NCBI GenBank assembly: GCA_029936425.1
Contig: JAPYSU010000022.1
Location: forward strand, 1 to 38,020
Length of the DNA: 38,020 nucleotides
DNA from: Litorimonas sp.
GTDB taxonomy: Bacteria; Pseudomonadota; Alphaproteobacteria; Caulobacterales; Maricaulaceae
Reading direction: 5' to 3'
Positions within the stretch are counted from its first letter, which is position 1, and every line of letters begins with the position of its first letter. Below are positions 24,003 through 33,344 of this stretch, one piece after another. A program made the position numbers and the translations under genes. The notes beneath the pieces are model-generated. The model did no database searches. It was not told the origin of the DNA and saw nothing but the letters and a program-made list of their open reading frames with translations.

Positions 24003-25607
24003 ATGTCTCTAAAACATTTAAATTGGGGAGCGGCTCTAGTAGTCGTATTTTTAACCGGATGTAACTCTTCACAACCGGAGCCAGTAAAGCCCCTGCAGGA
24101 AACCGGACTTGTCGAAAGCGAAGCGGATTTAAAAGCGATTTATAAAGACCCGGAAGCTTATCGCGGCATAAACCCTGCGTCAGAACAGAGCTCAGTACAG
24201 CGCGTAGAATTCGCGCTAAACCGGATTGCCACGATTGACCATGCCGGACCCAACCTTCAAAGCGTTCTGACCGTCAATCCAAACGCGCTTGACATTGCAA
24301 AAGCCCTGGACGGAGAAGAGACAGAAAGAAGTCTGCTTCATGGCGTTCCTATCTTGATCAAAGACAATGTCGAAACATTGGACATGCCAACAACCGCTGG
24401 CAGCTCAACACTTAAGCAAAACGATACGGGGCGAGACTCTCCGCTTGTCGAGAGTTTGAGAGAGGCTGGTGCTGTTATTCTGGGTAAATCCAACCTCTCT
24501 CAATGGGCAAATTTCCGCTCTACAAACTCGACAAGTGGTTGGAGCGCGCTCGGAGCTCAGACGAAAAATCCCCATGCTCTAAACCGTAGCCCTTGTGGAT
24601 CAAGTTCCGGTAGCGGCGCAGCCGTGGCAGCGGGACTTGTTCCTGCCGCTATCGGTACTGAGACGAATGGATCCATTATTTGTCCGTCTGCTATGAACGG
24701 AATTGTTGGGTTCAAACCGACCGTCGGTCTTATCCCCCAGGAATTGATAGTACCCATTTCTTCTACTCAGGATACGGCGGGTCCCATGACGCTGACGGTC
24801 GAGGACGCCGCCATAATGATGGATGCTATGACGGGTGAGGACTCGGCCTGGCGTGACGCCGTTATGGCGGGAACTCTGGCCGGCAAACGAATAGGCGTAC
24901 TGAACTTTGCGCGCGGCAATGTGGATGGCGTGAACGCGAATTTTGAGGCGGTTCTGGAGACGCTTGAGTCACAGGGAGCAGAGTTGGTTGAAATTGAAGA
25001 GTTTGAGCCTCCGGAAAGCTTTAACGAAGCGTCCTTCAACGTTCTCAAATATGAATTTAAAGCCACTCTGAATGATTATCTCGCTGAGGTTGCTCCGGAT
25101 GTAAAATCTCGTACCCTCGCTGCGGTCATTGTTGAGAATGCAGAATCTGAGGCTGAAATGGCCGTTTTCGATCAGGACATAATGGAAATGTCTGAAGAAC
25201 TCGGAGATTTGGGCACAGAAGAATATAAAGAGGCTTTGGCGCTTGTACTTAAAACTACCCGAGAAGACGGCATTGACAAAATGATGTCTGAGAATGACTT
25301 GGATGCGTTAGTCGCCCCCAGCACCGCGCCTAGCTTCCTTATCGACCATGTTTATGGAGACAATTACCCCGGTGGGACAGGCGCTGGATGGATTGCAGCC
25401 ATTGCAGGTTATCCGCATATAACGGTTCCAATGGGAGCCGTTAAAGGCTTGCCCGTCGGCGTGTCATTTATGGGGCAAAGCGGTCAGGATAAAGAGATCA
25501 TGGCTATAGGGTATGCTTTTGAACAGGCGGGAGGCGAGCGCCTTACACCTGGTTTCATATCGGCTGTAGAACAACTGCCGGGAAGCGGGACTGTGTCACG
25601 GAATTGA
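24003..25607 (+). CDS. Lipoprotein amidase-signature enzyme, peptide-amidase-like
   Basis: The product is 534 residues. The signal peptide ends in LTGC with C20 as lipid site, so the enzyme is membrane-attached in the envelope. The Ser-cisSer-Lys triad of the amidase signature family is visible: K120 (ILIKDNVE), cis-Ser among S200-S202 (CGSSSGSGAA), and nucleophile S224 (GTETNGSIICPS). The stretch SPCGSSSGSG with GFKPTVGL and STQDTAGPM resembles peptide amidase of Stenotrophomonas more than the GatA subunit of tRNA amidotransferase. It probably hydrolyses C-terminal amides or similar bonds outside the cytoplasm. It precedes gspC by 84 bases on the same strand but is probably a separate unit. 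Confidence 0.9.
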   Translation: MSLKHLNWGAALVVVFLTGCNSSQPEPVKPLQETGLVESEADLKAIYKDPEAYRGINPASEQSSVQRVEFALNRIATIDHAGPNLQSVLTVNPNALDIAKALDGEETERSLLHGVPILIKDNVETLDMPTTAGSSTLKQNDTGRDSPLVESLREAGAVILGKSNLSQWANFRSTNSTSGWSALGAQTKNPHALNRSPCGSSSGSGAAVAAGLVPAAIGTETNGSIICPSAMNGIVGFKPTVGLIPQELIVPISSTQDTAGPMTLTVEDAAIMMDAMTGEDSAWRDAVMAGTLAGKRIGVLNFARGNVDGVNANFEAVLETLESQGAELVEIEEFEPPESFNEASFNVLKYEFKATLNDYLAEVAPDVKSRTLAAVIVENAESEAEMAVFDQDIMEMSEELGDLGTEEYKEALALVLKTTREDGIDKMMSENDLDALVAPSTAPSFLIDHVYGDNYPGGTGAGWIAAIAGYPHITVPMGAVKGLPVGVSFMGQSGQDKEIMAIGYAFEQAGGERLTPGFISAVEQLPGSGTVSRN

Positions 25608-25691
25608 CACGCTGACTTGTTAACCGCACGACTTAAATGACTATTTCAAGATATTAAGACTTCATTCGAGACAAGGGATTAAGCATACCTA

Positions 25692-26573
25692 ATGGCGGCA
25701 TTTACAGGAAAGTTAGGGGCAGAGGGACAGGCTGGCTGGGTTTTACCCATATTGCGAGTTCTTCAAATCGCTTTGCTTGTCACTTTGGGGTGGGTCATCA
25801 TTCGGTCTGTTCTGCTTTTGACGAACCCCGAAAGTCTTTGGACGCCTTTGCCAAGCGTGACAGCGGCCTCTCCCAGCGGGTCATCAGCGGCTGAACGGAT
25901 TTATAATTTTTCGTCAGACCCGTTTCGACTTCCCGCTTCAGAGGAGCCGGAAGTTATTGCTCAGGCCGAAGGGTTTGACGCCCCCGAGACGACATTAAAA
26001 ATCAGACTGCTAGGTAGAATATCCGGTTCCAGTCAGATTGCCACCTTAAGAACACCGGATAATCAAGAGCAGTCTTATACAGTTGGTGACGAGGTGATGA
26101 ATGGGGTCACTTTACAAAATGTGTATCCGGATTTCGTTGTTTTAAAAGTGAACGGAGAAGTGCAGCGATTGACTTTTCAGCGTGATGAAAAGACAGGATT
26201 GTCGCAACCTCAAACTGATAGAGTATCTCAATCTGTGTCCATTGCCGGAAATGCTACTGAGCAGAGCAACCTAAATACAACAAACCCGTCTAAAAAAATA
26301 GATCCGTCAGCGTTGATGAAGTCCGTTCAGCTCAATCCCAATTTTGAGTCAGGAACGCTTATAGGCTACGAAATTAGAGCGAGAAGCGGCGAAGCCAATT
26401 TAGAAGAATTTGGCCTGCAGTCCGGTGATATAGTCACAGCTATAAATGGAAATAGTCTATTGCAAAGTCAGCCCGATTTACAGGGTTTGATAACAAATTT
26501 GAAAAATGCCAATCAGGTCAAACTCGACATCCTTCGGGATGGTCGTCCCGTTACCGTCCAAATCGGATCTTGA
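25692..26573 (+). CDS. gspC: Type II secretion inner-membrane protein GspC
   Basis: The product is 293 residues. One membrane span lies near 17-41, then a periplasmic homology region at about 98-160 (TTLKIRLLGRISG then QSYTVGDEVMNGVTLQNVYPD), a linker, and a C-terminal PDZ domain at about 205-293 (IGYEIRARSG, then GLQSGDIVTAINGNSL). GspC links the inner-membrane platform to the secretin GspD and helps choose substrates. The start is ATG 25692. gspD begins 4 bases after the stop, so the two are co-transcribed. The ATPase and pseudopilin genes are not in the window. Confidence 0.93.
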   Translation: MAAFTGKLGAEGQAGWVLPILRVLQIALLVTLGWVIIRSVLLLTNPESLWTPLPSVTAASPSGSSAAERIYNFSSDPFRLPASEEPEVIAQAEGFDAPETTLKIRLLGRISGSSQIATLRTPDNQEQSYTVGDEVMNGVTLQNVYPDFVVLKVNGEVQRLTFQRDEKTGLSQPQTDRVSQSVSIAGNATEQSNLNTTNPSKKIDPSALMKSVQLNPNFESGTLIGYEIRARSGEANLEEFGLQSGDIVTAINGNSLLQSQPDLQGLITNLKNANQVKLDILRDGRPVTVQIGS

Positions 26574-26577
26574 ACTT

Positions 26578-28473
26578 ATGACGCCTTTTAAACTCAAGTT
26601 GAAATTCTGTCTCGGCGGATTATTGGCCGCCACGGCTTTGTCGACACTACCGCTCTCGGCATCGGCCCAAGCGGCCGGAGAGCATGTGATAACGATGCAG
26701 GATGTCGATATCCGCTCTTTCATTAATGATGTAGCGACCGTTACAGGTAACACCTTTATTGTTGATCCGCGCGTTCAAGGACGCGTCACCATCAGTTCTG
26801 ATCAGTCCCTTTCCAAGTCGGAAGTATTTGAAGTCTTCAAAGACGTGATGCGGGTGCATGGATATACGCTGATCCGTACAGCAACGGGCGAGTATCGCGT
26901 GACCTTACTCCAGGGGGCTGCCGGTGATTCCCCCTATGTCGATGGAAATGGGATCAATGGACGCCTCTCGACTATAATTATTCGGCTGAATTATGAAGAC
27001 GCGGCCGAAGCTGCGCGCCTCATTAAACCCGTTATGCACAGCCAGGGTTTGGTTACGGCTAACCCTGGGGGAAACATTATTGTTGTTACCGATTTTCCTG
27101 AAAACCTTAGAAAAGCTCGTGAAATCGTCGAGGCTATGGATACGGATGGGAGCGTCACGGAAACTATTCAGCTTCGCCAGCTCAATGCGATTGACGCAGA
27201 AGAAGCTCTGACAGAACTTGCCGGGCAGGAACCGCGCGTGAAAGTTGTTGCTATTCCGGGATCAAATTCCCTTTTGCTGCAAGGACCCCCGCAGGATGTG
27301 GCCCGTTTACGCCCAATTGTTGAAAAAATGGATGTGGGCTCGCTTGCGCCCAGAGGGGCCGTTAGCGTCATTCCTTTACGTTTTGCCAATGGCGCCACTC
27401 TCGTAGAAGTATTGTCAACTTTGCTGCCGTCATATGCTGTCGATGGAAAGCCAGCTCCGACGGTTGCTTATGACAGCTTTTCAAACACGCTTGTGGTCAG
27501 TGCAGATGCGGAAACACAGGCCTCTTTGGAAGGTATTATTCGCAGATTGGATGTGCGCCGCCCTCAAGTCTTGGTCGAAGCCATCATCGTCGAAATTTCC
27601 GATACGGCCGCCAAAGAGCTTGGTGTTCAGTTCGCTGTCGGAGGCGTGAACGGAAACACCGTGCCACTTGTTTCTTCCAACTTTAGTGCGGCGCCGAATA
27701 TTTTAGCTTTAACCGGAGCTTTGGCCGGGGATGAATTAGGATTAGACGTGGACCAAGCCGCGCAAACGGCGGCGCTCAACTCACTCAGCGCACTGACGGG
27801 GGGAACTGCGGGAATTGGCGGTATCAGTAATGATACTTTATTTGGGGTTATCGCGAATGCTTTGGAACGCGACGAAGAGAGCAATATCCTTTCCACACCC
27901 TTTGTCACAACGCTTGATAACGTACCCGCCACATTTCTGGTCGGACAAGAAATTCCGATTACGACCGGAGAAAGTCTAGGGTCCAACAACGTCAACCCTT
28001 TCCGGACTTTTGAACGAAAAGAAGTCGGCATTAAACTTAATGTGCTTCCTCAGATTAGCGAAGGCGATGTTGTCCGATTGGAAATTGCTCAGGAAGTCAG
28101 TTCAATAGCAGGGGCTGTGACCACCTTATCTCAGGATTTTGTCACGAATAAACGGCAAATCGAAACAACGGTTCTCGCAAATAATGGTGAAATCATTGTG
28201 CTAGGAGGATTGTTAGAGGATGACGAGCAAATCACTATAGAAAAAGTGCCTCTATTGGGGGATGTCCCAGTTGTGGGATCTCTCTTTCGCAATAAGGATA
28301 GATCACGCGTCAAAACGAATCTGATGGTATTTCTTCGCCCAACAATAATTCGTGATGCGGATGATGCCAGGCCGCTTACTCAAAACCGCTTGAACAGAAT
28401 CCGTCAGGAAGACATAAACCAATCTGGTCGCGAGACTTCCAAACTTGATGACTTTCTGAGTAGTGGTCAGTAA
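26578..28473 (+). CDS. gspD: Type II secretion secretin GspD
   Basis: The product is 631 residues. After a signal peptide (cleaved near ASAQA) come the N0 domain (about 35-110, VDIRSFINDVATVTGNTFIVDP), N1-N3 domains with repeated NxxxV motifs such as TANPGGNIIVVTDFPENLRKA, and the secretin channel from about 340, including VGQEIPITTGES and EVGIKLNVLPQIS and ending in the family block VPLLGDVPVVGSLFRNK. It forms the outer-membrane pore for folded proteins. The chosen start is ATG 26578, just after gspC; an upstream in-frame codon lies inside gspC. The stop overlaps gspN as TAATG. No pilotin gene is evident. Confidence 0.96.
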   Translation: MTPFKLKLKFCLGGLLAATALSTLPLSASAQAAGEHVITMQDVDIRSFINDVATVTGNTFIVDPRVQGRVTISSDQSLSKSEVFEVFKDVMRVHGYTLIRTATGEYRVTLLQGAAGDSPYVDGNGINGRLSTIIIRLNYEDAAEAARLIKPVMHSQGLVTANPGGNIIVVTDFPENLRKAREIVEAMDTDGSVTETIQLRQLNAIDAEEALTELAGQEPRVKVVAIPGSNSLLLQGPPQDVARLRPIVEKMDVGSLAPRGAVSVIPLRFANGATLVEVLSTLLPSYAVDGKPAPTVAYDSFSNTLVVSADAETQASLEGIIRRLDVRRPQVLVEAIIVEISDTAAKELGVQFAVGGVNGNTVPLVSSNFSAAPNILALTGALAGDELGLDVDQAAQTAALNSLSALTGGTAGIGGISNDTLFGVIANALERDEESNILSTPFVTTLDNVPATFLVGQEIPITTGESLGSNNVNPFRTFERKEVGIKLNVLPQISEGDVVRLEIAQEVSSIAGAVTTLSQDFVTNKRQIETTVLANNGEIIVLGGLLEDDEQITIEKVPLLGDVPVVGSLFRNKDRSRVKTNLMVFLRPTIIRDADDARPLTQNRLNRIRQEDINQSGRETSKLDDFLSSGQ

Positions 28474-29198
28474 TGCGGCGTCTATTCTGGCTTTTACCGG
28501 GGATTTTTCTTGGCTTGATTTTTTTCCTGCCCCTCTCTTGGGTCGCCCCTCTTGCTCTGCCTGCCAACCTGGTGCAGGCGGAAACGGTTTATCGGGGAAC
28601 AGTTTGGAAAGGAAATATGACGTCCCTGAGAGACATAGATTCTGTTAAATACAAATTGAATCCTATTGGTTTGCTCGCAGGGGGAACACCTGTTCGTGCT
28701 TCTGTCGTTGCGACGGGACTACAGGCAGAAGGCGCCATTGGACAATATGCGGCTGAGGATCTGAACTTTCGTATTGATGTTTCCAGCTTACCCATGCCGG
28801 ATCCGCGTCTTCAGGGACTGGCAGGACAGGTTATTGTCCAGTTTGACGAGATCAAATGGGATAAGCAGGGAAAATGCGAAGTCTTATCCGGTTCCGCGAG
28901 AACGGACGTTCTGACAAGAAACCGCGCCCTGTTTTCCTGGGAAGGACCAGGGCTGACCGGGCCATTGAATTGTGACGCCGATGGAAACTTTGTGTTTAAT
29001 CTGGCAGGCGAGGATGACTTACAGTCTATAACAGCAAAAGTCTCAATTTCCTGGGACGGACAATATTATTCCGACATGAAAGTTATAAGTCGTGACAATG
29101 AGGCAGCGCAGGTTTTACCCCTCTTTGGGTTTGAGCAGAGGGGACAGACGGCACAAGGCGGAGAATTCCGTTTGGTAGAACAGGGAAAATGGCGTTAG
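28473..29198 (+). CDS. gspN: Type II secretion protein GspN
   Basis: The product is 241 residues. It has one N-terminal membrane anchor (WLLPGIFLGLIFFLPLSWVAPL) and a periplasmic domain with the GspN-type blocks YRGTVWKGNM and NPIGLLAGGTPV near the start. GspN is an accessory part of some type II secretion systems; its exact role is not settled. The start overlaps the gspD stop by one base, and the small lipoprotein gene follows after nine bases. This gives the order gspC-gspD-gspN-lipoprotein, all co-directional. Confidence 0.88.
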   Translation: MRRLFWLLPGIFLGLIFFLPLSWVAPLALPANLVQAETVYRGTVWKGNMTSLRDIDSVKYKLNPIGLLAGGTPVRASVVATGLQAEGAIGQYAAEDLNFRIDVSSLPMPDPRLQGLAGQVIVQFDEIKWDKQGKCEVLSGSARTDVLTRNRALFSWEGPGLTGPLNCDADGNFVFNLAGEDDLQSITAKVSISWDGQYYSDMKVISRDNEAAQVLPLFGFEQRGQTAQGGEFRLVEQGKWR

Positions 29199-29207
29199 GT
29201 TGATACC

Positions 29208-29660
29208 GTGAAATATTTTGCGCTATCCCTTCTGATGATTTCAATTTCATTCTTTTTGAGTGGATGCGGAACAACGCCTGACAATCAAAGTGAAAGCGCG
29301 AGCAATATCGCATCTGTGCAGACGGGTTTGCCCCCCCAAAAGTTAAACCCTGGGGAATGCGGCCTATTTATCTGGACAACAGATAGCTCCAGAAAATTTA
29401 TCGGATTTGAAACGTCTAACGAAGCGAAGTTGTTTTTGGACGGCCAAATTCTAAGTGTGGCCCGTGTGGAAAATGAAGGCTTAGCCGCCAGAGAGCGCCG
29501 TTATGAGCTTCCCGGCGGACAAACTGCAACGCTTTCACTGGAACCAGGGAAAAGTCTGAAAGACGGCCAAAGCTTTGCCGGGCAAATTGTTACTAAAACG
29601 ACTGATGGGTGGGATCGAGTGACGCCCGTTGTTGCGCTCAGTAATTGTGCGGCGCAGTAA
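29208..29660 (+). CDS. Small lipoprotein at the end of the gspCDN operon
   Basis: The product is 150 residues and I do not recognise its family. The signal peptide ends in LSGC (C20), so it is a lipoprotein. The mature part has a conserved-looking start (LNPGECGLFIWTTDS), two further cysteines (ECGLF and SNCAAQ) that could pair, and beta-rich sequence (YELPGGQTATLSLEPG). The start is GTG 29208 with AGG at 29196-29198. Its position nine bases after gspN suggests a role with the secretion system, for example as a secretin helper. That is inference: GspS pilotins are shorter and differ in sequence. Confidence 0.78.
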   Translation: MKYFALSLLMISISFFLSGCGTTPDNQSESASNIASVQTGLPPQKLNPGECGLFIWTTDSSRKFIGFETSNEAKLFLDGQILSVARVENEGLAARERRYELPGGQTATLSLEPGKSLKDGQSFAGQIVTKTTDGWDRVTPVVALSNCAAQ

Positions 29661-29674
29661 CTGGTTCACCTGAT

Positions 29675-30154
29675 TTATTGTAAATTTATATAGCTCTGTC
29701 CAAACCAGATGACCGCAATCGCCAGAGACAGGAACGGACCGAAGGGGATGTTGAAATTTCCCGCTTCCGCTCTGTCTTTGTAAGATGGCATTTGGGTAAA
29801 AACCAATCCACAAAGACTGGCGATCAAGAGGATATAGGGTAGGCCAAACCATCCGCACCAGGCCCCGCCTGCCGCAAGTAGCTTAGCATCCCCTCGGCCC
29901 AAACCTTCTTTATGATAAAAATACCGAAACGCATATTCAAGTGTGATGAACCCCGCATATCCAATAATAGCGCCAATAATCGCCGAGACCAGACTTTCTG
30001 GAGAGACAAAATAAGTAAAAATAAATCCAGCTGCGATAAGGGGAAAGGTCAAAATATTTAAAATCCGGAAAGTGCGTATATCTACCCAAGATATGACAAC
30101 TAGGACTGAGATTAATATGCATCCGAAAAAAATATGGGCTGTCAAAATGTCCAT
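29675..30154 (-). CDS. A24-family prepilin peptidase lacking the methylase domain
   Basis: The product is 159 residues with about six membrane helices. The two catalytic aspartates are D25 (ISWVDIRTFRI) and D89 in the GxGD motif (GRGDAKLLAA), and IPFGPFLSLAI is the C-terminal family block. These proteases cut the leader of type IV prepilins and type II pseudopilins. The usual N-terminal methylase with its CxxC motif is absent, as in CpaA/TadV-type enzymes. It converges with the gspCDN operon, so it may serve the type II system. A tad pilus elsewhere in the genome is equally possible. Confidence 0.9.
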   Translation of the reverse strand: MDILTAHIFFGCILISVLVVISWVDIRTFRILNILTFPLIAAGFIFTYFVSPESLVSAIIGAIIGYAGFITLEYAFRYFYHKEGLGRGDAKLLAAGGAWCGWFGLPYILLIASLCGLVFTQMPSYKDRAEAGNFNIPFGPFLSLAIAVIWFGQSYINLQ

Positions 30155-30296
30155 GGCCTGTGCTAAACTTAAAAATGTCCAGATGAAACCGATTTCGCTT
30201 TGACCCCTGCTTATTTATAAAGCAAAGCCGGACTGTTGACAGTAATGGGTTTTTCTCACTCAAGAACCACGAGCACCGAGAGGGAGGCTTTGCGTT

Positions 30297-31682
30297 ATGA
30301 ATACAACAGACCAAACTCTTGAGAGAGACAGAGACGAGTTGGATTTACTAGAGGATGATCTCGGCGATGAGCTTAAATTGGCGCTTGAGATGGAAGATGA
30401 TGTCTCCATGCTGGCGTCCTTAGAGGGTCTTCATCCCGCTGATTTTGCGGATCAACTCGAAGAATTGACCTCTGAAGAGCGAGTTGAATTAATCTCGCGC
30501 GCGCCTCAACTCATTTCCGGTGACCTCTTGGCAGAGCTAAAAGATGAGGTTGTAGAAGATATACTGCCTCTCTTGCCAGCGGCTCAAATCGCGGACGCCT
30601 TAACCCTCATTGACAATGACGATGCGACTCAGATCGTTGAGGAAATGGAAGACGCTCAGCGCGAAGACGTCATGGAGGCGTTGGAGCCGACAGAGCGCGC
30701 CGCTTTGGAAGCCTCTCTCGCATTTGACGATGAAACTATTGGCCGCCTCATGCAAAGAGAGTTTGTAGCGGCGCCTCGTTTCTGGAGCGTGGGCGACACA
30801 ATTGATCATATGCGGACAACCGGAGAAGAACTTCCGGACTTGTTTTTCAATATTTACGTCATTGATGCAGACTTCAAACCTCTGGGATATGTTCCGGTTT
30901 CAAGATTGATGCGTCTGCCGCGTGATGTGACATTAGAGAGTGTGATCGAGAGCTTGATTGTCACCATTGGTCAGGACCTGGACCAAGAAGAAGCGGCTTA
31001 TTTCTTTGAGAAATATCACCTTATTTCCGCCCCGGTGGTGGATAAAGATGGCCGCATGGTCGGCATGATGACTGTGGATGACATCATTCATATTATTCAA
31101 AACGAAAACAAAGAAGACATTTTGGCTCTGGCCGGCGTTAACGATGCAGGTCTGACGGATACGGCCATATCTACAGTTAAATCCCGAGCGCCTTGGCTAT
31201 TTGTCAATTTACTGACGGCTGTCCTTGCCTCCGTCGTGATTGCTCAGTTTGATTATGCGATTTCGCAAATTGTAGCCCTTGCGGTTTTGATGCCCATCGT
31301 TGCATCAATGGGCGGCAATGCGGGCACGCAAGCTTTGACGGTTGCGGTTCGGGCTTTGACAGAACGAGATTTGACGTCCCGCACGGCTTGGCGGGCTGTT
31401 CGTCGTGAAGCTATTGCCGCCCTTATAATCGGGATTATTTTCGCCGTAGTCCTTGCCCTGATTGCTTTTGTCTGGTTTGGGGATCCGGAACTTGCTCTCG
31501 TGGCGTTTATTGCCATGATCATCAATCATGTTTTCGCGGGCATAGCCGGCGTGAGCGTCCCGCTTATACTCAAACATTTCGGAGCCGACCCGGCGGTGGC
31601 CTCATCTGTATTTGTGACAACCGTGACAGATATCGTCGGATTCTTCGCCTTTCTTGGCTTTGCTGCCGTTATGTTGCTCTAA
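30297..31682 (+). CDS. mgtE: MgtE-family magnesium transporter
   Basis: The product is 461 residues. An acidic superhelical N domain (about 40-140, LHPADFADQLEEL) and a CBS pair (about 150-275, including MTVDDIIHIIQ) sense cytoplasmic Mg2+. Five membrane helices follow from about 297, with the pore motifs PIVASMGGNAGTQ and TTVTDIVGF. MgtE is a Mg2+-gated channel that closes when internal Mg2+ is high. The start ATG 30297 has GGGAGG upstream. It is divergent from the prepilin peptidase gene across a 142-base gap. No Mg2+ riboswitch was recognised there. Confidence 0.96.
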   Translation: MNTTDQTLERDRDELDLLEDDLGDELKLALEMEDDVSMLASLEGLHPADFADQLEELTSEERVELISRAPQLISGDLLAELKDEVVEDILPLLPAAQIADALTLIDNDDATQIVEEMEDAQREDVMEALEPTERAALEASLAFDDETIGRLMQREFVAAPRFWSVGDTIDHMRTTGEELPDLFFNIYVIDADFKPLGYVPVSRLMRLPRDVTLESVIESLIVTIGQDLDQEEAAYFFEKYHLISAPVVDKDGRMVGMMTVDDIIHIIQNENKEDILALAGVNDAGLTDTAISTVKSRAPWLFVNLLTAVLASVVIAQFDYAISQIVALAVLMPIVASMGGNAGTQALTVAVRALTERDLTSRTAWRAVRREAIAALIIGIIFAVVLALIAFVWFGDPELALVAFIAMIINHVFAGIAGVSVPLILKHFGADPAVASSVFVTTVTDIVGFFAFLGFAAVMLL

Positions 31683-31785
31683 AGCTCATTCTTTCTGAAA
31701 AACTCTCGTCCAAAGCGAGTCATGGTCTGAAACTTGCACGGTCACGCCTGAAACCATGCGTGATTTGTAACAGTTTGGGACAAAA

Positions 31786-33216
31786 ATGAGCACTTTGACC
31801 GCTTCACACGGGCTGACCTTGTCATCGACCGGCCTAAAATTGATTAAGGCCTATGAAGGCTACCGCCCAGTAGATCGCACTCTAGTGACGGGGCAAAGAG
31901 TAGTGGGCTATGGGCACCGCCTTTTTGATGATGCTCCGGCGCAATTATCAAAAGACGAAGCGGAAAACCTTCTGAAAACGGACCTTCAGGCTTTTGAAGA
32001 CATGATTAACGAAAATGTTCATGCACCTTTGTCGCAAGGTCAATTCGATGCATTGGTCAGTTTTGCTTTCAATATCGGTCCAAAAGCTTTTTTGGCATCA
32101 GATACATTGCGTGCCTTGAATAATGGGCGTCCTCTGGACGCAGCCAATGGGCTGGATGTCTGGCGGAAATCCACGATTGATGGAAAAACTTATGTTGTCG
32201 ATGCATTAATGCGTCGCCGGACTGCAGAAAAAGCCCTTTTCCTTAGTTTGGATAAAAAGCCTCGTCCCGCCTCTGGTGTTGATTTGCCTCCAGTGAAGGA
32301 CGAACACGTAGCTGCATTAGAGACAGAAGATGACCTCCCAATATTTACGAATGATTCTGCCGCAGGTGTTGTTGCGCATGCGCCTTATGATGCTGAACGA
32401 ACGCCTTCACGTCGTCGCGAAGACGGTCCGGCCGGGATCTTGATGTTGAGCGAGATCGTTGAAGATTCCGATAAGATTGAGGGATCGCAGGCTGATCCGC
32501 ATGCGCCTTGGACAGAGCCTTCGGAAGAGTTCCATTCGCCTGATGGTATCTCAGACGACCAAGAGAGAGAGGCGCTCACTTCTAACAGGTCAGTCATTGC
32601 AGAAGCGGCGGCCGATATTTCGGATCGACTGGATGCCTTGATCGATAAAGCGCGGGATGAAGACGCTGCGGACACACAAGGCTGGCCAGAAAGTCTCATC
32701 CAAGGACAAAAGTCGGAAGAAATATACCCAGCTGACGAGTTGAGTTCAGAATACCAGAACGAAGACAATCTTGTGGCCTTCCCAAATAAGCCGAGAGAGG
32801 AAGAGCGAGAAGAAATGTCGGAAAAAAAGAAAAGTGTCCGGCGTGTACCTTCCAAGGCTGAAATAGAGGCCGCTGTTTTTGAGGCCTCTAAGGAGAGTAA
32901 AGGAACGCTTGAAAATAGCGATATAAATAGCTCTCAGGGTGAAAGAGCTGTGCCGCTAAAATCTGACAGCGCATCTCGGTATATTGAACGACATGCTCCG
33001 CCAGATACACATACAGATGGGCAAAGTAATCTAGGGTTCTGGCTAATTATGTTGACAGGTTTTGTTCTTTTGGGAGCTTCACTCGCGGCTTATCTTAGAG
33101 GCACGGAAGGGATTTTGGGCGAATATGGTCCTTTGCTTATTCTGTCCGGGCTTATGATCGGATCAGTGATGGTATTAGGGGCAATTTATTATGCGGTCCG
33201 AAGAAGCATTCAATAA
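31786..33216 (+). CDS. spmX: SpmX-like polarity factor: inactive GH24 muramidase domain plus two C-terminal membrane spans
   Basis: The product is 476 residues. Residues 10-155 are a T4-lysozyme-family (GH24) domain: GLKLIKAYEGYR, VGYGHRL, and QFDALVSFAFNIG. Aligned to the E-x8-D-x5-T triad of T4 lysozyme, E24 is kept, the Asp position is L33, the Thr position is V39, and H44 is kept. A long acidic, low-complexity middle runs from about 160 to 410, then spans at about 417-438 and 448-470 with a short basic tail. This order is that of Caulobacter SpmX, a stalk-pole protein that recruits the kinase DivJ, whose lysozyme domain was co-opted from phage; the Asp-to-Leu change matches my recollection of that work. 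Not a phage lysin: no holin or phage genes nearby. Confidence 0.85.
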   Translation: MSTLTASHGLTLSSTGLKLIKAYEGYRPVDRTLVTGQRVVGYGHRLFDDAPAQLSKDEAENLLKTDLQAFEDMINENVHAPLSQGQFDALVSFAFNIGPKAFLASDTLRALNNGRPLDAANGLDVWRKSTIDGKTYVVDALMRRRTAEKALFLSLDKKPRPASGVDLPPVKDEHVAALETEDDLPIFTNDSAAGVVAHAPYDAERTPSRRREDGPAGILMLSEIVEDSDKIEGSQADPHAPWTEPSEEFHSPDGISDDQEREALTSNRSVIAEAAADISDRLDALIDKARDEDAADTQGWPESLIQGQKSEEIYPADELSSEYQNEDNLVAFPNKPREEEREEMSEKKKSVRRVPSKAEIEAAVFEASKESKGTLENSDINSSQGERAVPLKSDSASRYIERHAPPDTHTDGQSNLGFWLIMLTGFVLLGASLAAYLRGTEGILGEYGPLLILSGLMIGSVMVLGAIYYAVRRSIQ

Positions 33217-33344
33217 TTTAGGAGTATTTTAACCCTGCTAAAGATTGGTATTTTGGACATACGGAAAATAAATCATTTTCTTTTAGGCACGGAAAATATC
33301 GCGCTCAATTATCAGAGCACCAAGGCGCAAAAGGTGAATTCCAA

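Noticed and set aside
31683..31785. Terminator after mgtE
   Set aside because: A short ACTCTCG/CGAGT stem is present but it is weak and lacks a T-run.
31786..32280. Phage endolysin or prophage remnant
   Set aside because: The lysozyme-like domain lacks the catalytic Asp and Thr, is fused to a long acidic region and two spans, and no holin, capsid or integrase gene is present.
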